A program made the translations under genes and the position numbers. From Acidimicrobiia bacterium UBA4744 (GTDB lineage Bacteria; Actinomycetota; Acidimicrobiia; Spongiisociales; UBA4744): a stretch of DNA of 45,044 bases. How positions within the stretch are numbered: the stretch's first letter is position 1; the number at the start of each line of letters is the position of its first letter. The notes beneath the pieces are model-generated. The model made no database searches and had not been told where the DNA came from. It worked only from the letters and a program-made list of their open reading frames with translations. Below, one piece after another: positions 8,397 to 14,881 of the stretch. The stretch spans positions 117,957 through 163,000 of the forward strand of contig DHIO01000041.1 in assembly GCA_002403855.1 (NCBI GenBank), in the 5' to 3' direction.

Positions 8397-8471
8397 TGGG
8401 CCCACCTGGACTTGAACCAGGGGCCTCATCCTTATCAGGGATGCGCTCTAACCAGGCTGAGCTATGGGCCC
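8397..8471 (-). tRNA. tRNA-Ile (GAT)
   Basis: A complete cloverleaf on the minus strand. The acceptor is GGGCCCA paired with TGGGCCC, discriminator A. The D-arm is AGCTCAGCCTGGTTAGAGC, the anticodon loop CTGATAA carries GAT, and the T-loop is GGTTCAAGTCC. CCA is not encoded. Confidence 0.96.
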
Positions 8472-8484
8472 GAACGAGAGCGTT

Positions 8485-8512
8485 ATGGTAGCAAGCCCAA
8501 TGCGCGACGAAA
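8485..8512 (-). promoter_or_regulatory. putative promoter of tRNA-Ile
   Basis: On the minus strand TACCAT (8490-8485) sits 13 nt upstream of the tRNA 5' end, with a weak -35 TTTCGT 16 nt further upstream. Confidence 0.35.
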
Positions 8513-8523
8513 GCCGGTGAACG

Positions 8524-9126
8524 ATGGAACGAGAAGGCTGGAACGCTCGGTACGAAGGGAGCGAGTTGCTGTGGACTGCTGCGCCCAATCAGTTCCTGGT
8601 TGCAGAGGTCGCTTCGCTCACTCCGGGCCGGGCCCTGGACCTCGGGTGCGGCGAGGGTCGTAACGCAGTGTGGCTGGCGGAACATGGCTGGGACGTTACG
8701 GCGATCGATTTCTCGGATGTGGGTATCGCCAAGGGTAAGGAAATGGCGGCGCACAGGGGGGTAGAGGTGAGGTGGGTGATAGAAGACCTGAATCGATACG
8801 ATCCCCCGGCAAGTGCGTTCGAACTGGTGATCGGTTTCTACATCCACATCCCGCCGGATCAGCTGTCGGCTCTGTTGGCGAAAGCCGCCCAAGCCGTCGC
8901 TCCCGGCGGGTCGGTATTGGTGGTCGGACACGATCTCACCAATCTCGAGGACGGATACGGTGGACCGCAGGACCCATCCTTGCTGTACACCTCTGATGCA
9001 ATTGCGTCTGCCCTGGCCGGTTTGGAGGTACTCAAGCAAGGGCCGGTTCGGAGAATCGTCGAGAACGAAGACGGCCGGTTTGAGGCCATTGATACCCTGG
9101 TCCGGGCTGAGCGATCCGTCGATTAG
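8524..9126 (+). CDS. class I SAM-dependent methyltransferase
   Basis: A 200-residue Rossmann methyltransferase. Motif I is ALDLGCGEGRNAVWLAEHG at about residues 40-58. The acidic ribose-binding residue follows at VTAIDFS, motif IV is FELVIGFYIHI, and the post-loop VAPGGSVLVVGHD is typical. The N-terminus (EREGWNARYEGSELLW) and the overall size resemble TehB/thiopurine-type small-molecule methyltransferases; the substrate cannot be read from sequence. It lies between tRNA-Ile (minus) and tRNA-Ala (plus). The start ATG 8524 follows GGTGAACG, a weak SD at best. Confidence 0.85.
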   Translation: MEREGWNARYEGSELLWTAAPNQFLVAEVASLTPGRALDLGCGEGRNAVWLAEHGWDVTAIDFSDVGIAKGKEMAAHRGVEVRWVIEDLNRYDPPASAFELVIGFYIHIPPDQLSALLAKAAQAVAPGGSVLVVGHDLTNLEDGYGGPQDPSLLYTSDAIASALAGLEVLKQGPVRRIVENEDGRFEAIDTLVRAERSVD

Positions 9127-9162
9127 CAGTGTGCCCCCAACTGCTGTGCCGAAATGAGGGAG

Positions 9163-9193
9163 CACGCCGGCGGGACCTGTCGTCTCCGGCGTG
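9163..9193 (+). terminator. hairpin downstream of the methyltransferase
   Basis: CACGCCGG (9163-9170) pairs perfectly with CCGGCGTG (9186-9193), 37 nt after the methyltransferase stop. No U-tract. Confidence 0.4.
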
Positions 9194-9310
9194 TTCGCCG
9201 TGTGCATCGCTGAGCTGATCCCGAGACGGTGCCCACGGGCAGCACGGCGGCGGTGTCACACGCCCTTCGAACTGACGATCGTCTTGGAGACGCTTACGTC
9301 GATCCTCGAT

Positions 9311-9340
9311 GTGAATGAGAACCGGGCGTCCCGATATCAT
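9311..9340 (+). promoter_or_regulatory. promoter of tRNA-Ala
   Basis: TATCAT (9335-9340) is a good -10, ending 11 nt before the tRNA. GTGAAT (9311-9316) is a weak -35 at 18-nt spacing. Confidence 0.5.
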
Positions 9341-9351
9341 GTAGCTGGCAC

Positions 9352-9424
9352 GGGGATGTAGCTCAGTTGGAAGAGCACCTGCTTTGCAAGCAGGGGGTCG
9401 TCGGTTCAAGTCCGATCATCTCCA
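9352..9424 (+). tRNA. tRNA-Ala (TGC)
   Basis: A complete cloverleaf. The acceptor GGGGATG pairs with CATCTCC, including the G3-U70 alanine identity pair. The anticodon loop TTTGCAA carries TGC, the T-loop is GGTTCAAGTCC, and the discriminator is A. CCA is encoded at 9425-9427. Confidence 0.97.
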
Positions 9425-9500
9425 CCACGATGCGTTCCAGGCTTCCGTGAATGCCCATCAGGCTCCTACGATTGGTACCGCTGACTACAGGGAGCACCAC

Positions 9501-10673
9501 ATGCAGACGGCCGTCATCGTCGATGCCGTTCGAACTCCAGCCGGCAGGCGCAACGGGCGACTGAAGGATTGGCACGCCACCGACCTGGCCGCCCATACCC
9601 TGGTAGCCCTCGTCGAACGCAACGGCCTCGATGCGGCGATGATCGACGATGTGATCATGGGCTGCGTGTCCCAGACCGGGGAGCAGGGTGTCAACATCGG
9701 GCGTAACGCCGCTCTGGCGGCGGGCTTCCCCGAGGAAGTGCCGGGCGTCACGATCGATCGCCAGTGTGGGTCCAGTCAACAGGCTGCCCATTTCGCCGCC
9801 CAGGGGGTGATGGCAGGCGAATACGACGTTGCCGTTGCTGCCGGGGTGGAGTCGATGACCAGGGTGCCGATGCTGGTCACCGCCCAACAAGGTCCCGGAG
9901 TGCCGTTTGGGCCGAAGATGCTCGAACGCTACGACCATGGTCTGATACCCCAGGGACTGAGTGCAGAGATGGTTGCGGAGAAGTGGAGTATTGGACGCCA
10001 AGAACTCGACATTCTCGCTCTCGAGTCGCATCAGAGGGCAGCGCGCGCAACGGAAGAGGGTCGGTTCGAAGGTCAGATCGTTCCCGTGTCGGTGACGGTC
10101 GACGGTGCCGACGAGTCGATGACGATTGATGAAGGGATCCGCTGGGACACCTCCTTGGAGAAGCTGGCCTCGCTCAAGCCGGCTTTCAAGGCAGAGGGAG
10201 TCATCACCGCCGGTAACTCCTCGCAGATCTCCGACGGTTCGGCGGCCGTGTTGATCATGAGTGAGGAAAAGGCCCGCGAATATGGGCTGCGCCCTCGAGC
10301 GAGGTTCGTGAGCTTTGCGCTGGCCGGCGTGGACCCGGTCATGATGCTGACCGGTCCGATCCCGGCAACTCAGAAAGTCCTGGACAGAGCTGGTCTGACC
10401 ATCGATGACATCGATCTCTTCGAGATCAACGAGGCTTTCTCGTCGGTAGTGGCCGCATGGAGGCGAGAGATGCCCGCCGACGACGCCGAACTATGGGAGC
10501 GGACCAACGTCAACGGTGGCGCCATTGCCCTCGGGCACCCTCTTGGGTGCACCGGAGCCAAACTGCTGACCACGCTGGTCCACGAACTCGAGCGATCGGG
10601 GGGGCGCTACGGACTGCAGGCAATGTGCGAAGGCGGCGGTTTGGCGAACGCCCTGATCATCGAGCGGATTTGA
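9501..10673 (+). CDS. acetyl-CoA acyltransferase (thiolase)
   Basis: A 390-residue thiolase. ATG 9501 follows AGGGAG at 9489; longer open-frame starts fall inside the tRNA. The active-site nucleophile is Cys89 in DRQCGSSQQA. The second catalytic centre is His346 in ALGHPLGCTGA, and the general base is Cys376 in AMCEGGG. NEAFSSV is also present. It should interconvert acetyl-CoA and acyl-CoA with 3-ketoacyl-CoA in beta-oxidation or biosynthetic Claisen condensation. The degradative versus biosynthetic role cannot be separated here, since no beta-oxidation genes are adjacent. Confidence 0.93.
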   Translation: MQTAVIVDAVRTPAGRRNGRLKDWHATDLAAHTLVALVERNGLDAAMIDDVIMGCVSQTGEQGVNIGRNAALAAGFPEEVPGVTIDRQCGSSQQAAHFAAQGVMAGEYDVAVAAGVESMTRVPMLVTAQQGPGVPFGPKMLERYDHGLIPQGLSAEMVAEKWSIGRQELDILALESHQRAARATEEGRFEGQIVPVSVTVDGADESMTIDEGIRWDTSLEKLASLKPAFKAEGVITAGNSSQISDGSAAVLIMSEEKAREYGLRPRARFVSFALAGVDPVMMLTGPIPATQKVLDRAGLTIDDIDLFEINEAFSSVVAAWRREMPADDAELWERTNVNGGAIALGHPLGCTGAKLLTTLVHELERSGGRYGLQAMCEGGGLANALIIERI

Positions 10674-10700
10674 CTGCTGAGAGCAGGATCCGGGTACGCT
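10670..10700 (+). promoter_or_regulatory. promoter for a leaderless mRNA
   Basis: TTGACT (10670-10675) and TACGCT (10695-10700) are separated by 19 nt. The GTG start of the next gene is 7 nt after the -10, so transcription would begin at or next to the start codon. No SD is present. Confidence 0.5.
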
Positions 10701-10707
10701 GCCATTC

Positions 10708-10953
10708 GTGGTGGACATTCTCATTGCCATTGCCATCGGTGTGACCATCTTCTGGGTGACTCGGAGGATTCTCATCATGCTGGCCACTCCGCCACCGGAG
10801 GTCGACCCCGATGAGATCATTGAGGTCGAGCATCATTACCGGTGCTCGACCTGCGGGACCGAATTGATCGTGACTGCGGCCTCGCCGACGGAGAACGACC
10901 CGCCCAAACACTGCCGGGAGGAAATGACCCTGACCTGGCGAGGCGGTAGCTGA
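10708..10953 (+). CDS. small membrane protein with zinc-ribbon-like motif
   Basis: An 81-residue protein. The N-terminal TM (about residues 3-27, ILIAIAIGVTIFWVTRRILIM) is followed by a linker rich in Pro and acidic residues (PPPEVDPDEIIEVEHHYRC). Then comes a CSTCGTELIV half-site and a PKHCREEM half-site: a C-x2-C plus a single H-C, suggesting a compact zinc-binding knuckle. The GTG start has no SD and fits leaderless initiation. It resembles widespread uncharacterised actinobacterial proteins; I cannot name a function. Confidence 0.75.
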   Translation: MVDILIAIAIGVTIFWVTRRILIMLATPPPEVDPDEIIEVEHHYRCSTCGTELIVTAASPTENDPPKHCREEMTLTWRGGS

Positions 10954-10984
10954 TCCACAGCTTGTTGACGGATTTGGGGAAAAC

Positions 10985-10996
10985 TACACATGTGTA
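10985..10996. repeat. 12-bp perfect palindrome
   Basis: TACACATGTGTA lies in the intergenic region between two convergent genes, just before a large hairpin. It could be a protein-binding site or part of the termination region; nothing in the sequence decides. Confidence 0.5.
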
Positions 10997-11002
10997 ATTT
11001 CG

Positions 11003-11051
11003 GTTCTTGCGTGAAAAACCTGCGCATAGCGCAGCAAACTCACGCAGGAAC
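11003..11051. terminator. two-tier bidirectional terminator hairpin
   Basis: The outer stem pairs GTTCTTGCGTGA (11003-11014) with TCACGCAGGAAC (11040-11051), 12 bp with one G-U pair. A symmetric AAAAC/CAAAC internal loop encloses an inner stem CTGCGC/GCGCAG with an ATA loop. It lies between a plus-strand gene ending at 10953 and crgA ending at 11061 on the minus strand, so it may stop both. No U-tract on either side. Confidence 0.65.
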
Positions 11052-11060
11052 GGAGGAGGG

Positions 11061-11309
11061 TTACCTGTAGTTGGTGGTCATCAAGAAGCCGACGGCGATA
11101 CCGAGCAGTCCTACCCAAAGACCCCACCCGCCGAAGATGTCGGTTATGACGTAGTTCAAGACCACCAGTACGACGCCCAGTGCCATCAAGCCGAACATCG
11201 TGACCACGTACCAGGTCGGCGACTCACCTTTGACCTTGGAGGCGGGTGTCGAAGGGGGAGTGGGACGGCCGGGCCGGCCTTTCTTCTTGCGGGTTTTGGA
11301 TTTCGGCAT
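11061..11309 (-). CDS. crgA: cell division protein CrgA
   Basis: An 82-residue protein with the CrgA layout. A very basic N-terminus (MPKSKTRKKKGRPGRP) leads to SPTWYVVTMFGLMALGVVLVVLNY (TM1), a short GGWGLW loop, and a second TM ending FLMTTNYR. CrgA is a small septal membrane protein of Actinobacteria that interacts with FtsZ and the divisome and, in mycobacteria, recruits PBPs. Position next to trpG/pabA and the pknB block is canonical. Its ATG lies 7 nt downstream of a TACGCT -10 and has no SD. Confidence 0.95.
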   Translation of the reverse strand: MPKSKTRKKKGRPGRPTPPSTPASKVKGESPTWYVVTMFGLMALGVVLVVLNYVITDIFGGWGLWVGLLGIAVGFLMTTNYR

Positions 11310-11316
11310 GTCGGTC

Positions 11317-11322
11317 AGCGTA
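11317..11322 (-). promoter_or_regulatory. -10 element of crgA (leaderless)
   Basis: Minus-strand TACGCT (11322-11317) ends 7 nt before the crgA ATG. No convincing -35. Confidence 0.45.
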
Positions 11323-11358
11323 GTCGTGCGTTCTGAACCTGTCAGCCGCTGGACGAGG

Positions 11359-11364
11359 TAGGCT
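11359..11364 (+). promoter_or_regulatory. -10 element of pabA/trpG (leaderless)
   Basis: TAGGCT lies 9 nt before ATG 11374, with CTGAAC near 11333 as a weak distant -35. No SD precedes the start. Confidence 0.4.
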
Positions 11365-11373
11365 CACGGCCCG

Positions 11374-11934
11374 ATGAGAGTTCTCGTACTCGACAATTAC
11401 GACTCCTTCACCTTCAACCTGGTCCAGTACCTGGGCGAATTGGGTGCCGACCCACTGGTGGTTCGCAACGATGCAATGACCCCCGCCGAAGCAGTGCTGC
11501 TGAAGCCCGCCGGACTGGTGATCTCGCCGGGACCAGGTCGACCCGAGGAGGCCGGTTATTCGATCGACTACATCAAGGCTCTCGGACCGAGCGTCCCGAC
11601 CCTTGGTGTGTGTCTCGGGCACCAGGCTGTCATAGTCGCCTACGGTGGAATGGTGGGACCCGCTCCCGAGATTCGACATGGCAAGACATCCGAAATCACC
11701 CATGACGGGAAAGGTGTGTTTGACGGATTGACCAATCCGTTCACGGCCACCCGGTACCACTCCTTGGCTGCTTCTCGGATTCCCGACGCGCTGGAGGAGT
11801 GTGCCTGGAGCGAAGAGGGCGTGGTACAGGGTGTCCGTCACCGGGAGCATCCTGTAGCGGGGGTCCAATTTCACCCGGAGAGCATCCTCACCGTGGAGGG
11901 GAAAGCGCTGCTGGCAAACTTCCTGGGCGCCTAG
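11374..11934 (+). CDS. pabA: anthranilate/aminodeoxychorismate synthase glutaminase component
   Basis: A 186-residue class I glutamine amidotransferase. The oxyanion strand is VISPGPGRPEEAG. The nucleophile is the Cys of GVCLGHQA, about residue 79. The triad His-Glu is in VQFHPESI, about residues 167-169. KTSEITHDGKGVF and RYHSL are typical of TrpG/PabA. It provides ammonia from glutamine to a chorismate-binding partner (TrpE or PabB), not present in the window. One copy often serves both pathways; the crgA-trpG-pknB linkage matches mycobacteria, where it is named trpG. Confidence 0.93.
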   Translation: MRVLVLDNYDSFTFNLVQYLGELGADPLVVRNDAMTPAEAVLLKPAGLVISPGPGRPEEAGYSIDYIKALGPSVPTLGVCLGHQAVIVAYGGMVGPAPEIRHGKTSEITHDGKGVFDGLTNPFTATRYHSLAASRIPDALEECAWSEEGVVQGVRHREHPVAGVQFHPESILTVEGKALLANFLGA

Positions 11935-11954
11935 TCGAACCCTCTCACGCGCTT

Positions 11955-11976
11955 GTCGACGCTCTCCGGCGTCGAC
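11955..11976 (+). terminator. terminator hairpin of pabA
   Basis: GTCGACGC (11955-11962) pairs perfectly with GCGTCGAC (11969-11976) over TCTCCG, 20 nt after the pabA stop. An outer CTCAC/GTGAG pairing may extend it. Confidence 0.6.
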
Positions 11977-12107
11977 TGCGATGGTGAGTGGGGGCTGTTG
12001 GTTGATTCCGAACGAGGGGTTCGCATGCCGCTGTTGCCATCCGCCGGCAACGGCCGTCGATGCGCCGTGGGGCAATCATGGTCAATCATCAGGGCAGGCA
12101 TGGTCAT

Positions 12108-12941
12108 TCATCCATCCGGAAGGTGGAACTCGGCGCCCACTTTCGCGACCAGTCCCTCGGAAACGAGTGCTGCGAGTGAACGGAGCACCCGGGACTCCGC
12201 GATGCCGGCCTCGTTCCCTATCTCCATGGCAGTAGAGCGGCCTCTGCCGACGAGTGCCCTCAGAACCGCGCCTCGTGCTTCCCGGCTGGAACCCGAGAAC
12301 CCGCCTTGAGGCCGCGGGGCCACATAAGTGTCCTTTCCGGCGCACCAATCGACAACCGGGCACACGCCGCATCGAGGTTCCCGCGGCTTGCAGAGCACAG
12401 CTCCGAGATCCATCATTGCCTGGTTCCAGTCGACGGCGCGTCCGCAGGGCAGCTCTTCTTGGGCCGCCTCCGTCAGATCGCGGCCGGCCAGTGGTTTTCC
12501 GTACCATCGACTCAGCACCCGCCGGAGGTTCGTCTCAACCGTCGGCAGTTGTTCTCCGAACGCGAAGCACGCAATCGCGGCCGCCGTGTAACTACCAATG
12601 CCGGGAAGGCCTTCCAGGCGACGAGCATCGGAGGGCCAACCGTGATCGTTGATCTGCCGGGCCGCTTCTCGAAGCCGGAGGGCTCGCCGGTTGTAACCCA
12701 GGCCCGACCACATCGCCAGCACCTCGGAGAGCGGTGCCTGCGCCAGCGCCGCGGGCTCGGGGTAGCCCTCCATGAATCGCTCAAAGAACGGCACCACTCG
12801 CACTGCCTGGGTTTGCTGCAGCATCACTTCGCTGACCAGGATCGGCCAGGGATCGCTGGTTTGTCTCCAGGGAAACCCTCTCTGGTTTTCCGAGTACCAA
12901 TCGAGCAGTGCCCGAGTCTTATGACCGGTCGTTCCCGCCAA
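12108..12941 (-). CDS. mutY: A/G-specific adenine glycosylase MutY
   Basis: A 277-residue HhH-GPD glycosylase that removes A mispaired with 8-oxoG. The first catalytic acid is Glu38 (SEVMLQQT). The helix-hairpin-helix is EGLPGIGSYTAAAI. The 4Fe-4S cluster cysteines are in C-x6-C-x2-C-x5-C (LCKPREPRC, GVC, PVVDWC). WNQAMMDLGA is MutY-typical. The position of E. coli Asp138 (LDGNVKRV) is Glu136 here (VETNLRRV), a conservative but unusual change. There is no NUDIX-like 8-oxoG domain; a short winged-helix-like tail replaces it, as I recall for other actinobacterial MutY. The start is TTG, just downstream of the pknB stop. Confidence 0.92.
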   Translation of the reverse strand: MAGTTGHKTRALLDWYSENQRGFPWRQTSDPWPILVSEVMLQQTQAVRVVPFFERFMEGYPEPAALAQAPLSEVLAMWSGLGYNRRALRLREAARQINDHGWPSDARRLEGLPGIGSYTAAAIACFAFGEQLPTVETNLRRVLSRWYGKPLAGRDLTEAAQEELPCGRAVDWNQAMMDLGAVLCKPREPRCGVCPVVDWCAGKDTYVAPRPQGGFSGSSREARGAVLRALVGRGRSTAMEIGNEAGIAESRVLRSLAALVSEGLVAKVGAEFHLPDG

Positions 12942-12948
12942 GATCTAC

Positions 12949-14859
12949 CTAGCCGTCGCCGTCCTGGGACTCTGTCGTGGTGGTCGTCGGGCGAGGAGCT
13001 TCCCCGAGGGTCACCGACACGGTGCTTCCCGTCTCGACCACAGTTTCGGCCGCGGGCAACTGCTCGGCGACCAACCCGTCCCGCTCGGCGGGGACTTCGA
13101 CGGTTGCCTCATTGACTCTGATCACCAGGCCCCGTGCCTCGAGGTCCAAGGTGGCTTGGTCTACCGTCTTTCCAACCAGGTTCGGTACCACAACGGGTTC
13201 GGGGCCATCCGAGACGAATACGGTTACCTGATCGCCCTTCATCACCGTGGCTCCGCCGGGCGGTTCGGTTCTCACAACGAATCCCTTGAGAACCTCCATC
13301 GAGAATTCTGTTTCGAACACGACCTCGAGCCCCAGATTGCCGAGAATGAAACCAACGTCTCCTTCGGAACGCCCGACTAGGTCGTCGGGGATCGCGAACT
13401 CCTCCAGGCCCGTCGACACCGTCAGATTGACGGCGGTCCCCGGAGTGGCATCCTCCCCGGCGACCGGCTCCTGGGCGATAACCGCGCCCGCCGGTACCTC
13501 GTCGTCTGGTACCTCTTCTACGGTTCCGAGCACCAGACCGTCTTTCTCTATGAGTTCCGTGGCTCGCGCCAGGTCGAATCCGACCACTGAAGGAACGGGG
13601 AACGCTTCGGCACCGAGCGAAACGTAGACGATGACGAAGGACCCGTCTTCGGCTTCCTCGCCGGCGGCCGGTTTGGTGCCGATGACCCGTCCCTCCTCCA
13701 CCGTGTCGCTGGCGTTCGGCTCGGGAATGACGTTGAAACCGAGTTGCTGGAGCTCGAGAAGAGCCTCGGCTTGCGTCATGCCGGCCACATTGGGGATCAC
13801 GAGCAGGGTCTGATCCGGTGTACCGGGAGCCAGGGCCCGCAGCAGCAAGAATATTCCCACACCCAGGGCCACCACGAGAGCGAAGGTGGTGATGATGAAG
13901 GGGAGTTGGCTACTGCTGGGCTCGGGTGGCGCGACCTGGCGATAGATCTCATCGGGCGTAGCGGTGGGGGGAGGCACAGGAGCGGGCGGTATCACCTGGG
14001 TGGGGGCTTCGGGGGCGGGGACCACGGCAGGCGTCTCTCCTCGCAAGTAAAGGAGTAGGTCCTGCCGCAGATCGTCGGCGGTCTGGTAGCGGAGTTCCGG
14101 GTTCTTGTCGAGGGCCCGCATGACGATGCCGTCGAGATCAGGTGGCACATCCGGGTTGTCGAGGGACGGTTGAGCCGCCATCGAAGAAACATGTTGATAC
14201 GCGATCGCCACCGGACTCTCACCCGAAAACGGTGGGTGACCGGTGAGCATTTCATACAGGACGATACCGAGGGCGTAGATGTCCGATCGCTCGTCGGCGG
14301 GTGCTCCTTGGGCCTGCTCGGGACTGAAGTAGGTGGCGGTGCCGATCACTGATCCCGTCTTGGTGAGCTCTGAGGAGTCATCCCAGGCCCGCGCGATGCC
14401 GAAATCGGTCACCTTCACGGTTCCATCGGCCGTCAGCAGTATGTTGCCGGGCTTGACATCCCGGTGGATGAGTCCCGACCGGTGGGCCACGCTCAACGCG
14501 GCTGCCACCTCGGCGCTGATCTCGACTGCCCGCCTTGGCAGGAGAGGGCCCTCTTCGCGCAGGACGTCTCGCAGGGACCTTCCATCCACCAACTCCATGA
14601 CGATGAAGTAGGTGGATCCCTCTTGCCCCCAGTCGTAGATGCCCACGATATTCGGGTGGCTGAGATTGGCGGCTGCCTGGGCTTCTCGCCGGAATCTCTT
14701 CACGAACGCCTCGTCGGAACTGAACTGTGAATGAAGCACCTTGACGGCAACACGGCGGCCCAACAGCGTATCGCGAGCTTCGTATACGTCGGCCATTCCT
14801 CCCCGGGCAATGTGCCCGAGCAGTTCGTAGCGGTCGGCGAGGGTGCGGGAGGATTCCAT
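12949..14859 (-). CDS. pknB: PASTA-domain serine/threonine protein kinase PknB
   Basis: A 636-residue membrane kinase. The cytoplasmic kinase domain (about 10-270) has a glycine loop GHIARGGMADVYEA, catalytic Lys40, HRDVKPGN with Asp134, and DFG 152-154. Activation-loop threonines T166 and T168 (ELTKTGS) match the autophosphorylated pair of M. tuberculosis PknB. A Pro-rich juxtamembrane linker leads to one TM (about 320-341) and four extracellular PASTA domains, ending in a Thr-rich tail. PASTA repeats bind muropeptides/lipid II. ATG 14859 is preferred because TACAAT lies 8 nt upstream and the kinase fold begins at once; the open frame extends to 15057 within pbpA. No second kinase (pknA) is present. 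Confidence 0.95.
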   Translation of the reverse strand: MESSRTLADRYELLGHIARGGMADVYEARDTLLGRRVAVKVLHSQFSSDEAFVKRFRREAQAAANLSHPNIVGIYDWGQEGSTYFIVMELVDGRSLRDVLREEGPLLPRRAVEISAEVAAALSVAHRSGLIHRDVKPGNILLTADGTVKVTDFGIARAWDDSSELTKTGSVIGTATYFSPEQAQGAPADERSDIYALGIVLYEMLTGHPPFSGESPVAIAYQHVSSMAAQPSLDNPDVPPDLDGIVMRALDKNPELRYQTADDLRQDLLLYLRGETPAVVPAPEAPTQVIPPAPVPPPTATPDEIYRQVAPPEPSSSQLPFIITTFALVVALGVGIFLLLRALAPGTPDQTLLVIPNVAGMTQAEALLELQQLGFNVIPEPNASDTVEEGRVIGTKPAAGEEAEDGSFVIVYVSLGAEAFPVPSVVGFDLARATELIEKDGLVLGTVEEVPDDEVPAGAVIAQEPVAGEDATPGTAVNLTVSTGLEEFAIPDDLVGRSEGDVGFILGNLGLEVVFETEFSMEVLKGFVVRTEPPGGATVMKGDQVTVFVSDGPEPVVVPNLVGKTVDQATLDLEARGLVIRVNEATVEVPAERDGLVAEQLPAAETVVETGSTVSVTLGEAPRPTTTTTESQDGDG

Positions 14860-14867
14860 CCGAGGCG

Positions 14868-14873
14868 ATTGTA
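14868..14873 (-). promoter_or_regulatory. -10 element of pknB (leaderless)
   Basis: Minus-strand TACAAT (14873-14868) lies in the 22-nt gap between the pbpA stop and the pknB ATG, 8 nt from the start, with no SD. It would let pknB be expressed separately from the upstream operon. Confidence 0.5.
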
Positions 14874-14881
14874 GGGGTGGT

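Noticed and set aside
8164..9207. 347-residue minus-strand open frame
   Set aside because: It runs through tRNA-Ile and antisense to the methyltransferase; no domain and composition typical of a shadow frame.
10951..10959. TGATCCACA, one mismatch from a DnaA box
   Set aside because: Single weak match overlapping a stop codon, no cluster or AT-rich unwinding region; not evidence for an origin here.
11224..12075. 283-residue minus-strand open frame
   Set aside because: Antisense to pabA and overlapping crgA in another frame; shadow of GC-rich coding DNA.
12306..13115. 269-residue plus-strand open frame
   Set aside because: Antisense to mutY and pknB; no recognisable features.
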